In this document: in pieces, positions 40,953 through 49,865 of the stretch
How positions within the stretch are numbered: the first letter of the stretch is position 1
How the letters are laid out: the number at the start of each line of letters is the position of its first letter
IMG/VR virus record: IMGVR_UViG_3300045825_000202
Span: 1 to 64,000 of that record
Origin: a virus
Direction: 5' to 3' (one strand)
Length of the DNA stretch: 64,000 nt
Position numbers and translations under genes: made by a program
Notes under the pieces: model-generated
The model's database searches: none
What the model saw: the letters and a program-made list of their open reading frames with translations, nothing else
What the model was told of the DNA's origin: nothing

Positions 40953-41309
40953 ATGGCATCAACAAAAACAGCAAAGACACTATTAACTAGTCAATCTTTA
41001 GCAGCAGCAACTGCGGTTAGTGTAACTGAGTGGAGTATGGGTACTTGTTATGGAGGTTTAGCATGTGTTAAACTTACTAATGGGGCTGCCGCTCCTACTA
41101 CAGTTCCTATAATTAAATTTTATGTAGGAGAAACTACAGGTACTAAACGGATACTTTATCAAATATCAGGCGATACTGTTAATAGTTCAGTAAATGACTA
41201 TGTGTGTGAAGTACCTGCTAGTGCTATGTTCTGTAATATTACAGTTACTAATGGTGCTACTAATGCTATTACAGTTGAGGCGTACGGGCAAGAACTCACT
41301 ACGATTTAA
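40953..41309 (+). CDS. Small virion-region protein, 118 aa
   Basis: A beta-rich, Thr/Ala-rich protein (TKTAKTLLTSQSLAAATAV, YVCEVPASAMFCNITVTNGA) resembling small phage decoration proteins. It sits between small structural genes and the LamG protein. No catalytic motif. Confidence 0.55.
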   Translation: MASTKTAKTLLTSQSLAAATAVSVTEWSMGTCYGGLACVKLTNGAAAPTTVPIIKFYVGETTGTKRILYQISGDTVNSSVNDYVCEVPASAMFCNITVTNGATNAITVEAYGQELTTI

Positions 41310-41311
41310 TT

Positions 41312-43828
41312 ATGGCTAAGAGATATTCTCAGCCACAGGGAGGGGCGCAGATTGATTGGAGAAATCCGATCACTCGTGGTCTAGTGCTTGCGTCAAATCA
41401 TGATACGGATATTGTAAACATTGCTGGGAGCACTGGTGCGCCGACCCTGATTGGTTCTCCAACAGGCGTGGTTTTCTCCGAAGGAACGGCGGTAAATTTC
41501 GTAGCAACATCTAGCCAAGGTATCGACTACGGAAATTCAGCGACTCTAAACCCCACTAGTTTCACGCTGTTCTCGCTGTTCCAGATCAATTCGGTTATCA
41601 GTACGGTTATAGGTAGCGGAAATGAGTACGTACTTATCTCCCGCGATGATGCATCACTCGGTAGAGCTTACTGCCTGACACTCAATGGTGGCAATAACTG
41701 GGGTATCCGAGCTTTTATCAATGGTGGTGTCGCAGGGGGCGTTATTTTTGAAGGTGTTCAGCCTTCAGTGGGTGTGCCCCACACTGCCGCATTTTCATAT
41801 TCTGGCGGTGTTGAAAATCTCTATAGAGATGGCATCAGATTAACTGGCGCAACTGGGTTGCCTGCCGTTGCCAGCACAACTGGGCCGACTCAAGTAGGTA
41901 TCCGATCATATTCCGGATCGAGAAGCCCGATGAATGGGTACATCTCACTGTCGCTGATCTACAACCGCGCTTTATCTGACGCAGAGGTCAAGTCCCTCTC
42001 AAACAATCCCTGGCAAATCTTCACTCCTATATCTTCACCTATATGGGTAACGAGTACGAGTGGGGCTACAGGTGCAAGTATCTCTACAGTAGATAGTGCA
42101 GATATACAAAATACTACTGCAATAGTACCAGTAATTACCTCTATTACAACAGTAGATAGTGCAGATATAAGTAGTACTTCTTCCTCTTTTGGTAGTACTA
42201 CAATAATACCTATTATAAATAGTGCTAATAAGTTTACACAGCCACAAGGTAGGGTTACATTAAATAAGTTACATCCTTTATATAAGTATCTTATTTCTGC
42301 GTACGTTGGTAATTCTTTAAAAGACTTAGTTAGTGGGCAAAGTCTAGTACTACAATCAGGGGCTAAACTAGCTGCTAGTACTAAAGGTATAGGTTTAAAT
42401 GGATCAACAATAACTTCTGGGGCTTATTGTACCCAGAAGTTATTACCTACAAATGAAGCAGCTATTTTCTGGAATGGATTTATACCTCCAACATCTACTG
42501 GAGATGCTACTCTAGCAGGTATAACTTATAATAGTACTAATTCAAATCCTTATGTTTGCGTTGAACTTAAGCGTTTTGGTACAAATAAGGTTACATTAAC
42601 TTTTGGGGCAGGAGCCTCTTCCTATTATACGACATCCGCTGGAACTCCTAGTGGAAATATGAGTATTTCTGGGTCTGTTTTATCAGGGTATCAAACTCTT
42701 TACTTAGACGGGATCCCTAGTACTGTTACTAGCACTACGTTCGCTTCTTTAGCTTCGACTGGTACCTCACGTTTCGAGATTAATGATTCTCTTAATTCTA
42801 GGCAGTCTGGTGCTGTATGTAATGTATGTTATATATTTAGTAAAGCAATATCTAGTGAGTGGCATAGTTCACTAAGTAGTAATCCTTGGCAGTTATTTTC
42901 TTCTACAACTACACCCTTAAGTTTACTAGTTAGCTCTCAACCACTAGTTGCTACTATTAGTACTATAGATGCTATAGATATACAGGTTGTAGTATTAGAT
43001 AATTGGACTATAGGACAGTTAGTATCTTCAGATACAGTAGATATAACTCAGGTATCCGTATCTGCCGGAAGTATTACTCTAAGTTCTATAAGTACATTAG
43101 ATAGTATAGATATTCAGCAAGTTGCTGGGACTAATTGGACTCTATCTCAGGTAGTTGCGTTAGATACTAAAGATCTTACTAATATACAAGGGGCTATAGG
43201 AAGTATTGCTCTTGGTTCCATATCTCAATTAGATACCTCAGACTCTAATATTTCTACCTTAGCAAATTGGACAGTATCTCAAATATTAGGTACGGATAGT
43301 CAAGATTTAAGTAGTATGTTAACTACTGCTGGAAGTATTACTCTAGGCTCTGTTTATAATATTGATAGTGTAGATATTAGTTCTTCAATATTAGCTAACT
43401 GGACAATAGGTCAAGTTAATACTTCAGATATTAAAGATACTTCATCAGTACTAGGGTATATTATAGGTGCCCTTAGTGTAAGTATCGCTTCACTCGATAC
43501 ATCTGACCAGACTATAGTATACTCTGTAGTAACTATAGGTGGATCTATTAGTACTACGGATACATTAGATCTTTCTAGTATTAATACAGCGAACTGGACA
43601 ACTTCGGCTTTAACAAGCATAGATGGTCAAGATAAGGTATTCTTTATAGGTGGTGCACCTATGCAGGATACTCCTATTACAGTTGTAGGTATTATAGTAG
43701 TTATTAGTAGTAAAGATAATGCTTCTAATATTATTACTGATACTAGAACGGGTAATTTAGTAACGGAGCTAGTAAGTAATGGTACTATAATAAGTTCTAT
43801 CAATAGTACTTATTTTATACAAGGATAA
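41312..43828 (+). CDS. LamG/concanavalin-like appendage protein, 838 aa
   Basis: Two lectin-like domains are visible. The first is residues 1-240 (ITRGLVLASNHD..., ending LSNNPWQIF), the second about 308-530 (TQPQGRVTLNKLHPLYK..., ending LSSNPWQLFSS). The rest (about 540-790) is a repeat of roughly 45 residues built from ISxxDSxDI and NWTxxQ motifs. The first domain is distinctly richer in GC than the second and than its flanks, so it looks newly acquired. Carbohydrate binding on the host surface is a reasonable guess. Confidence 0.7.
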   Translation: MAKRYSQPQGGAQIDWRNPITRGLVLASNHDTDIVNIAGSTGAPTLIGSPTGVVFSEGTAVNFVATSSQGIDYGNSATLNPTSFTLFSLFQINSVISTVIGSGNEYVLISRDDASLGRAYCLTLNGGNNWGIRAFINGGVAGGVIFEGVQPSVGVPHTAAFSYSGGVENLYRDGIRLTGATGLPAVASTTGPTQVGIRSYSGSRSPMNGYISLSLIYNRALSDAEVKSLSNNPWQIFTPISSPIWVTSTSGATGASISTVDSADIQNTTAIVPVITSITTVDSADISSTSSSFGSTTIIPIINSANKFTQPQGRVTLNKLHPLYKYLISAYVGNSLKDLVSGQSLVLQSGAKLAASTKGIGLNGSTITSGAYCTQKLLPTNEAAIFWNGFIPPTSTGDATLAGITYNSTNSNPYVCVELKRFGTNKVTLTFGAGASSYYTTSAGTPSGNMSISGSVLSGYQTLYLDGIPSTVTSTTFASLASTGTSRFEINDSLNSRQSGAVCNVCYIFSKAISSEWHSSLSSNPWQLFSSTTTPLSLLVSSQPLVATISTIDAIDIQVVVLDNWTIGQLVSSDTVDITQVSVSAGSITLSSISTLDSIDIQQVAGTNWTLSQVVALDTKDLTNIQGAIGSIALGSISQLDTSDSNISTLANWTVSQILGTDSQDLSSMLTTAGSITLGSVYNIDSVDISSSILANWTIGQVNTSDIKDTSSVLGYIIGALSVSIASLDTSDQTIVYSVVTIGGSISTTDTLDLSSINTANWTTSALTSIDGQDKVFFIGGAPMQDTPITVVGIIVVISSKDNASNIITDTRTGNLVTELVSNGTIISSINSTYFIQG

Positions 43829-43830
43829 TA

Positions 43831-44202
43831 ATGGCTTTAATTCTATTAAAATACTGGAAGCAACTATTTCTATTAATAGTTATAGTTGCTTCACTATATA
43901 GCGGGTACTCCTACGTAAAAGGTACAGGGGTACAAGAGGCTACGATTAAGTACACTGCTGTTATTGCACAATACGAGAAAGATATTACTGATAAAGCTAA
44001 AACAATTGAAGTAATGTCTAACGTATTAGCAACTCAACAAAAAGCTTCTACTGATCTATTAAATAAGAATATTAACTCTATTTTAGTTAGTATTAAAAAT
44101 AAGCCCTTAGTAGTTATAAAAAATCAAGAATGTACTCCAAGCACTACATTTTCAGATAGCTTTTTACAGATAAATAAACAGGTTAATGAGAATATAAAAT
44201 GA
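43831..44202 (+). CDS. Inner-membrane spanin (Rz-like), 123 aa
   Basis: A short basic N-terminus, one transmembrane helix (about 12-28) and a periplasmic coiled coil, followed by the o-spanin gene overlapping by four bases (ATGA). That is the classic Rz/Rz1 arrangement. It joins the lipoprotein partner to fuse inner and outer membranes at lysis. Confidence 0.8.
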   Translation: MALILLKYWKQLFLLIVIVASLYSGYSYVKGTGVQEATIKYTAVIAQYEKDITDKAKTIEVMSNVLATQQKASTDLLNKNINSILVSIKNKPLVVIKNQECTPSTTFSDSFLQINKQVNENIK

Positions 44203-44468
44203 ATAGACTGTTAGTAACTATCCTATTAATTTTCTCTCTTTCTGGATGTGCATTTTTAAATAAACCAGTATCGATTCCTACAGGTACTCCAGTTAATATT
44301 AACCCTGACTTACTAAAAGAGTGCCCGCTACTAGATGAAGGTTTACAGGTAGCAACATTCGAGGATGTTGTTATAGTTTATAGTAATTTAGCTAAGACAT
44401 ATGGTTATTGCGCTATGCAGCAAAAGAATAGTGTTAAACTAATTAAAGAATTAGGAAATATAAAATGA
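44199..44468 (+). CDS. Outer-membrane spanin lipoprotein (Rz1-like), 89 aa
   Basis: A signal peptide with lipobox LSGC (Cys17) gives a lipoprotein of about 73 residues. The mature part has NKPVSIPTGTPVNINP with several Pro. It overlaps both neighbours by four bases. This implies a Gram-negative host. Confidence 0.78.
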   Translation: MNRLLVTILLIFSLSGCAFLNKPVSIPTGTPVNINPDLLKECPLLDEGLQVATFEDVVIVYSNLAKTYGYCAMQQKNSVKLIKELGNIK

Positions 44469-44863
44469 GCGATAACTGTCCAACTTGCACTATTTACCCT
44501 GAGGTAAACTTGGCAAACCATATGATGGCAATTAAACTTGCTAATCTTGGTCCTGCGGACCCTAGGCAGCCTAACACCTTATTCTGGGGGGATAAGATGT
44601 CACTATGGCATGTACCAGAAGGTATCGCACGCTCTAGACTTTGTATGACCTGCGAAGAATATGATGATACACCTGAAAATACTGAGTGTATTCGTACAGG
44701 CCCGGGAGCCCAGTTGAAACCTTCTCAACTACCTATTACTCCTAAATGGGCAGATATTGATGGTATGCCCGCCGCAGTATGCGATCGCTGGAATATTCCT
44801 TGTTCTGCTATTCGTACTTGTGATGATTGGGAACCTGAAGTAGAAGATGATATGGAAGATTAA
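44465..44863 (+). CDS. Cysteine-rich hypothetical protein, 132 aa
   Basis: It has CPTC (5-8), CMTC (60-63), then single Cys near 75, 106, 113 and 119, enough for two zinc knuckles. The tail is acidic (WEPEVEDDMED). It overlaps the spanin stop by four bases, so it belongs to the lysis cassette, but the sequence does not look membrane-bound. Function unknown. Confidence 0.6.
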   Translation: MSDNCPTCTIYPEVNLANHMMAIKLANLGPADPRQPNTLFWGDKMSLWHVPEGIARSRLCMTCEEYDDTPENTECIRTGPGAQLKPSQLPITPKWADIDGMPAAVCDRWNIPCSAIRTCDDWEPEVEDDMED

Positions 44864-44874
44864 TAAAGGATAAA

Positions 44875-45321
44875 ATGGCAATATATTTATACAAAAGTAC
44901 AACAGGAAGAACTTTCAACGTTAGTACCTACTCTGTAACTGTGGGGGGTCTGCATACTGATTCATCAATTAAAGCATTAGATGCTTTAATTGGTATTAGC
45001 TTACAAAGATATACTAATAATATACTAGATATTAAAGACGGTACAAGTGCTGCTACACTAACAACAGGTACTAGAACATTATCTATTGCAGATGACGATA
45101 CGCTAATTAAGTGTACTGGTGGGGCAGTTCTTACTATCCCTACAGATGCTGTAGGTGGATTTACCGATAACCATATTATTAGATCCTATCAAGGTTCTGC
45201 TACTGCAGTAACATATGCTGTAGCAGGTACTACCCTTGTAGGGTCTCCTAAAACTGCAGCTCAGTATATAGTACAAACTATTCAACGACTTGGCCCTAAT
45301 GCATGGGTATACATATCCTAA
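44875..45321 (+). CDS. Virion appendage protein with shared anchor domain, 148 aa
   Basis: The N-terminal IYLYKSTTGRTFNVSTYSV matches the start of the proteins at 47,970 and 48,197, so it is probably a common virion anchor. A LISLQRYT turn follows, then a C-terminal beta domain (about 75-148) with TLTIP-type strand and a closing WVYIS, similar to the ends of the 51.4-52.4 kb proteins. AAAGGA precedes the ATG. Confidence 0.6.
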   Translation: MAIYLYKSTTGRTFNVSTYSVTVGGLHTDSSIKALDALIGISLQRYTNNILDIKDGTSAATLTTGTRTLSIADDDTLIKCTGGAVLTIPTDAVGGFTDNHIIRSYQGSATAVTYAVAGTTLVGSPKTAAQYIVQTIQRLGPNAWVYIS

Positions 45322-45326
45322 ACTAG

Positions 45327-45668
45327 ATGTCTAAAGAATACTACTCCTAATGTTTATTTTATGCACTTGATAAATGGCATAAAGAAGGAGGTTACTTACT
45401 TCTAGCTAAGTCTACTCCTTGGGGTATTCCTCATGTACTACATATGGGAGTAAGAAGTAAAATTACTCACTTTGCTCCTCCTAGTGATTTACGATATCCC
45501 TGGTACTCATTATTTGGGTTTAAGGGCAGTATACTTCACAGAGACTCGGACGTTAGAGAACCAATGAGTAAGATATACATATTTATCGGAACTCTAGCAT
45601 TACTTATATTTGGAGGTGTCTGGGCTATAACTAGATACCTTAAAGAACTAAAGGATAAAATATCATGA
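45327..45668 (+). pseudogene. Longer frame with an in-frame TAA at codon 8
   Basis: The frame reads MSKEYYS, then TAA (45348-45350), then CLFYALDKWHKEGGYLLLAK and on into the 74-aa frame. The part after the stop looks like the N-terminus of a known type of small phage protein (IPHVLHM...). Either a nonsense mutation, a sequencing error or readthrough is possible. Confidence 0.45.
45444..45668 (+). CDS. Membrane-anchored small protein, 74 aa (possibly truncated)
   Basis: From ATG 45444 the protein has a polar N-terminal part with PPSDLRYPWYSLFGFKG and a C-terminal membrane helix (about 45-63). No clear ribosome site precedes this ATG; a GGAGG lies 50 bases upstream in the extended frame. It sits just before the holin. 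Confidence 0.5.
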   Translation: MGVRSKITHFAPPSDLRYPWYSLFGFKGSILHRDSDVREPMSKIYIFIGTLALLIFGGVWAITRYLKELKDKIS

Positions 45669-45880
45669 CATTAGTAGAAGATGTAAAACAAAGCTGGAAA
45701 TGGTTCTCGATGCAAGCAATGGCATTAGCAGGTACACTTCAGACAGTCTGGTTAACAATCCCAGATGATTTAAAAACACAAGTTCCGCATAACCTAGTTA
45801 ACTATCTTACCTTAGTACTAGTAGTTGCTGGTATGGTAGGTAGAACAGTTAAACAAGGAGCTACAGTACCTGTAGTATAA
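45665..45880 (+). CDS. Holin, 71 aa
   Basis: It lies between a small membrane gene and the endolysin, and overlaps the previous stop by four bases. It has a short amphipathic start and two weak hydrophobic segments (about 14-31 and 45-60), with a Lys-rich end. The pattern and length fit small class II-type holins that form the membrane pore at lysis time. Confidence 0.65.
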   Translation: MTLVEDVKQSWKWFSMQAMALAGTLQTVWLTIPDDLKTQVPHNLVNYLTLVLVVAGMVGRTVKQGATVPVV

Positions 45881-45882
45881 CT

Positions 45883-46389
45883 ATGGATATTAGTATACTA
45901 AGACAATGCACCGGGGCAAGCCTAGTCGATGCGACAAAGTTTGCCACTATTATTGAAACTGTATTTACTGAATTCAATATTAAAAATAAGGCAATGTTCT
46001 TAGCTCAGGTAGGTCATGAATCTGGCGGACTACACTGGCTTAAAGAGATTTGGGGGCCAACACCTACTCAAACTAGATATGAAGGACGTAAAGATCTTGG
46101 TAATACAAGTACGGGTGACGGTAAGAAGTTTATGGGTAGAGGACTTATTCAGACTACAGGTAAAAGCAACTACGCTATAGCAGCACTTGCTTTAGACCTT
46201 GATTTACTAGAGCACCCAGAGTTACTAGAACTACCTATAAATGCTGCCAGAAGTGCAGGATTCTTCTGGCAAAATAATAAACTAGATAGTTTTAGTGACA
46301 TTAAGGTAGTTACTAAAAAAATTAATGGTGGATATAATGGTTTAGCAGAGCGTACTGCTTTATACAATAAGGCAGTTACATTATTATAA
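45883..46389 (+). CDS. Endolysin, glycoside hydrolase family 19, 168 aa
   Basis: AMFLAQVGHESGGLHWLKEIWG (from about residue 38) carries the two Glu positions expected for GH19 catalysis. GKKFMGRGLIQTTGKSNYA is the family signature, followed by AARSAGFFWQNNKL and KKINGGYNGL. It cuts the peptidoglycan glycan chain. No signal peptide, so a holin is needed for release. Confidence 0.92.
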   Translation: MDISILRQCTGASLVDATKFATIIETVFTEFNIKNKAMFLAQVGHESGGLHWLKEIWGPTPTQTRYEGRKDLGNTSTGDGKKFMGRGLIQTTGKSNYAIAALALDLDLLEHPELLELPINAARSAGFFWQNNKLDSFSDIKVVTKKINGGYNGLAERTALYNKAVTLL

Positions 46390-46450
46390 TTTAGGTAGGT
46401 CCTAGTAACCTAGTAGTTACTAGATTTATTAACTTAATTAAGGAAACTTA

Positions 46451-47188
46451 ATGGCATCAACCACTGGTAAGAAATCTCGTCGTCAAATGTATGCTGATAT
46501 GGGGCAGTCTGATACCCCACAGGAACGTAGTTATATACAGAAGTTTCCCAAGTTAGAACCAAAGACTTACGCCCAAGAGGACTATATAGAGGCTATCCAG
46601 TCTAAATCTATTGTATTCGCACTCGGAAGTGCTGGGTCTGGTAAAAGTTACGTTGCCACCCACTATGCAGCTGAACAACTATACTATAAGAAGATTGATA
46701 AGATTATCCTTACTCGCCCCGCTGTGGAAGCTTGTGGAGAAGAACTAGGATTTTTACCGGGCGAGTTAGTAGAAGGTAAACTATTACCCTACCTAATCCC
46801 TTATATGGAGACTCTTAACCAATTACTTGGTAAAAGCTTTGTAGAATATTGTTTAAAAACTGGAACTATAGAACCTGTTCCCTTAGCGTTTATGCGTGGT
46901 AGAAGTTTTGGTAGTTCTAGCAATGGTTGCTTAATTCTCGCTGATGAAATGCAAAGTGCTACTCCTATGCAGATGAAACTACTACTTACTAGAATAGGCG
47001 AGAATACTAGACTTCTAGTAAATGGGGATATTGACCAACGAGATAAATTAGACGCTACTGGGTTAGAAGATGCTATTGGACGACTTAGTCACTTAGATGA
47101 AGTAGAGGTAATTAAGTTTACCGATGATGACTGTGTTAGATCGGGTATTACGAAAAAAGTTCTGAAAGCTTATTCAGGTTACCGTTAA
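46451..47188 (+). CDS. phoH: PhoH-like ATPase, 245 aa
   Basis: P-loop GSAGSGKS (59-66), RPAVEACGEELGFLPG (from about 86) and Walker B CLILADEMQ (about 155-163) are diagnostic of PhoH. It is common in phages of aquatic bacteria, and its role is debated (phosphate response or RNA processing). The gene stands just after the lysis cassette and ends at a strong hairpin. Confidence 0.92.
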   Translation: MASTTGKKSRRQMYADMGQSDTPQERSYIQKFPKLEPKTYAQEDYIEAIQSKSIVFALGSAGSGKSYVATHYAAEQLYYKKIDKIILTRPAVEACGEELGFLPGELVEGKLLPYLIPYMETLNQLLGKSFVEYCLKTGTIEPVPLAFMRGRSFGSSSNGCLILADEMQSATPMQMKLLLTRIGENTRLLVNGDIDQRDKLDATGLEDAIGRLSHLDEVEVIKFTDDDCVRSGITKKVLKAYSGYR

Positions 47189-47193
47189 ATAGG

Positions 47194-47227
47194 AAAGGCA
47201 ATATAACTCTTAGGTTATATTGCCTTT
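47194..47227. terminator. Hairpin after phoH
   Basis: A 14-bp stem (47194-47207 with 47214-47227, AAAGGCAATATAAC) with a short loop ends with TTT. It could work in both directions, since a leftward nuclease remnant follows. Confidence 0.65.
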
Positions 47228-47229
47228 AG

Positions 47230-47361
47230 TTAGGCTATAGTCCAGCCTTTATGTGACTTAGCTTTACCTCTTAATAGTTCACCAAAGTGCCCCTGATGTA
47301 GGTTATGATCTATAGCAAACTGTTTTACATTAGTAATACCAGTATACAGAGTACCTAAAAT
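47230..47361 (-). pseudogene. Homing endonuclease C-terminal remnant (NUMOD-like)
   Basis: On the minus strand an open frame without a start reads GTLYTGITNVKQFAIDHNL, then HQGHFGELLRG and KSHKGWTIA before a stop. That is the C-terminal DNA-binding repeat of phage homing endonucleases (VxxFxxxHxLxxGxLxxxLxGxxKSHKGW). The nuclease part is gone. Confidence 0.6.
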
Positions 47362-47392
47362 TTAGTATTTATATTACAGATAGGACCTTAAA

Positions 47393-47893
47393 ATGAAATA
47401 CAGCGAACTAAGAGAAACTATACAAACCGGAGACCTACTAGCTTGGTCTGAGGGAGGTAAGTGGAACTCATGGAGAAATATACAACTTAACTTAGTTCGT
47501 ATGGGTACTATGAGTGACTATAACCACGTAGGGGTTGCCTACGTAGTATCTGGAAGAGTATTCGTAGTAGAGGCAGTAGTACCTTATGTAAGAATTTACC
47601 CCTTGTCTAAACTACTGCCCTTCTACTATATTAGAACTAACTTTAGAACTACAGATGCTACTGAAGAGAAGCTCCTACAATATATAGGTACCCCATACTC
47701 TAAGTGGGAGGCTATTAAAGCAGCATTTACTAAAGATACTAATAATACTAAAGTTATGCAGTGTGCCAAACTAGTAAACGACCTATTTACCGAGTTTGAT
47801 ATAGGATATAAGGGTATCAACGATACTCCTGAAGCTGTCGTAAATTATACTTTAGATAATAGTAATAGTCCTATAAACTATATCAAAGAGTAA
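47393..47893 (+). CDS. YiiX-like permuted papain-fold hydrolase, 166 aa
   Basis: LLAWSEGG, then SDYNHVGVAYVV with the catalytic His, VFVVEAV, and in the C-terminal half VMQCAKLVNDLF with the Cys. This order (His before Cys) is the circularly permuted NlpC/P60-like family. Possible targets are lipids or peptides of the envelope. It is expressed between phoH and the appendage genes. Confidence 0.72.
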   Translation: MKYSELRETIQTGDLLAWSEGGKWNSWRNIQLNLVRMGTMSDYNHVGVAYVVSGRVFVVEAVVPYVRIYPLSKLLPFYYIRTNFRTTDATEEKLLQYIGTPYSKWEAIKAAFTKDTNNTKVMQCAKLVNDLFTEFDIGYKGINDTPEAVVNYTLDNSNSPINYIKE

Positions 47894-47969
47894 CTGTACT
47901 ACTGGTCTATTTTAGACTACTTAATAATCTAAGTAACCTCCAGTAGGGGTTAACTTACTGGAGAATAAA

Positions 47970-48182
47970 ATGGACTATTTATATAAAAGTCTTGATGGTA
48001 GAACTGTTACTATTAGTAACTATATGATTCGTGCTACAGGTACTAGTTTTACTAAAGTTATTGATTTACTAACCCCTGAGGTTGGAGTTACTATTAGTCT
48101 AGAAACTATTGCTGATGAAGTACCTGCAGTAGAAGCACTACCAGAATTAGCGCCTATAGTTGCTGAAGTACCTGTAGTTTAA
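47970..48182 (+). CDS. Short anchor-domain protein, 70 aa
   Basis: GGAG precedes the ATG. The first 45 residues (MDYLYKSLDGRTVTISNYMI) share the anchor motif YLYKSxxGRxxxIxxY with 44,875 and 48,197. The rest is short, Pro/Val/Glu-rich and ends after EVPVV. It may be a truncated sibling or a small decoy that fills the same virion site. Confidence 0.55.
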   Translation: MDYLYKSLDGRTVTISNYMIRATGTSFTKVIDLLTPEVGVTISLETIADEVPAVEALPELAPIVAEVPVV

Positions 48183-48196
48183 AAGAAGGAATATTT

Positions 48197-49819
48197 ATTG
48201 GATATGTTTATAAATCTACTACAGGTCATCCTGTAAATATAGATAACTTTGTTATTACACCTGAACCTGGGCTAGAGTTAAAATATGCTAATGACGCTCT
48301 TGATGCATATATGGGTATTAATCTAGCTAGATATACAGATGGAGTGCTAGATACTGCTGATAATAGTACACCTATACAAGCTACCCGTAATAGTTCTGGA
48401 ACAGTTACGGGAATAACTGCCGCTACTAGAGATGTTGTTGCGGATCTTGGATTAGGTTCTAGTGGGGCTTCTACAGCGACAACGGTTTCTACTTTAGTAG
48501 CCCTTAGGAAAGCAGGTACTCTAGTCTCTGGAACAATTTATGCTACTGAAAATGGTTGGACGTATAAAGCAACATCGTCAACTCACTTTTTGGCGCTGAA
48601 CGGGGCACCATTACTCGCATACGGCCTATATACCGGTATTGGTGATTCAATCATGGCTAACCAGAATATTGGTGGAGTAAGCAATACAATGAGTATCATT
48701 AATTGGTACTCATCACAGATCGATAGTCCTCTAGATATGGTAGCTAATCGTGGAGTTGGTGGATATGCGCTTGCTACTATTAATTCGACTCAGGTGGCTG
48801 CTACAGTTGCAGATGCTTCAGAGATTGTCTGGCTACATGGTGGTGTAAATAATCTACGTTATGGGTATGCTACCGCTACTAGTATTGAACAGGCAGCTAT
48901 AGACCTAAAAGTAATTCTTGATGCCCTTTCCCCAGTAAAACAAGCAATCGTAGTGGACTCTGTCACCCCGTGGTTATGGGGTCCGAACGCTACTGACGGT
49001 TACCGATCTCTGGAGATTCCAGCGCTCAATAACCTAATGAAAGGGCTGTGCGCTAGGTATCCAAATGTAATTTGGAACGACATATACCCTGCTATTTTGA
49101 ATACTGCATCAAGTCTGAGTGACCCAGACACAACATGCCTACTTGATTCGCTGATACATCCAAATTCAAAAGGTGCAGCATTGCTAGGATTTCAGTCAGC
49201 TTTAAATCTTGCAGGTAAATTATATATTGTCCCTGCATACTCTATAACTAGCACTGTATCGCTTCCTACTTTTACAGGTACAACTGGAACTGCAACCCCA
49301 GGTACCGGTACAATAACTGGTAGCGCCCCTGATAGTGTAGCTGTAGCTGTATCGTCAGGTCCAGCAGCAGTGACGCTAGCAGCCAAGACATATACATCAA
49401 CACTTACTGGGCTAAATGTAATTGCTACTAATGCTGGAGCTGCCTCGTTTATTGGGATAAGTCTTAATGCAGCAGGTCTTGCTACTGCCCTAGCCGTATT
49501 TGTAGCTGGTGATAAGGTTCGATTTACCGCAACAATTCGTGTTAAGTCTGGAGTACTATTAGCTCGGGTATTTTCATACTTGCTAATCAATGGCTCAATT
49601 GTCATCGCAAACTTTACTGTAGTCCCAGCAATAGAAACTCCGAACCTTATGGCACTAGGATCAAAGTCATGGACGGCAAAAACACGAACACCTGTTTATA
49701 CGATTCCGGCAGGTATGACAGCAATTAACCCTACTGTTGGTGTACAAATTGGGGCAAGTACTGGTGCTGTCGATTTTGATCTGATCGACTGGAAGATTGA
49801 AAAATTAATAGCCTTGTAA
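48197..49819 (+). CDS. SGNH-hydrolase tail appendage, 540 aa, ATT start
   Basis: In-frame protein sequence starts well before the first ATG (48311). It reads GYVYKSTTGHPVNIDNF, the same anchor as 44,875. AAGGA lies 6 bases before an ATT at 48197, the best initiation site; a TTG one base later is out of frame. The SGNH esterase domain has GDSI (149-152), GVGGY, GGVNN and DSLIHPN with the catalytic His. It probably deacetylates or trims host surface glycans. The rest is a beta-rich fibre. Confidence 0.75.
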   Translation: MGYVYKSTTGHPVNIDNFVITPEPGLELKYANDALDAYMGINLARYTDGVLDTADNSTPIQATRNSSGTVTGITAATRDVVADLGLGSSGASTATTVSTLVALRKAGTLVSGTIYATENGWTYKATSSTHFLALNGAPLLAYGLYTGIGDSIMANQNIGGVSNTMSIINWYSSQIDSPLDMVANRGVGGYALATINSTQVAATVADASEIVWLHGGVNNLRYGYATATSIEQAAIDLKVILDALSPVKQAIVVDSVTPWLWGPNATDGYRSLEIPALNNLMKGLCARYPNVIWNDIYPAILNTASSLSDPDTTCLLDSLIHPNSKGAALLGFQSALNLAGKLYIVPAYSITSTVSLPTFTGTTGTATPGTGTITGSAPDSVAVAVSSGPAAVTLAAKTYTSTLTGLNVIATNAGAASFIGISLNAAGLATALAVFVAGDKVRFTATIRVKSGVLLARVFSYLLINGSIVIANFTVVPAIETPNLMALGSKSWTAKTRTPVYTIPAGMTAINPTVGVQIGASTGAVDFDLIDWKIEKLIAL

Positions 49820-49830
49820 ATATAATAAAA

Positions 49831-49865
49831 GCCTACTTAACTCTAAAAGTTAAGTAGGCGTTTTC
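49831..49865 (+). terminator. Intrinsic terminator after the SGNH gene
   Basis: A 12-bp stem (49831-49842 with 49848-49859, GCCTACTTAACT) followed by GTTTT. Confidence 0.88.
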
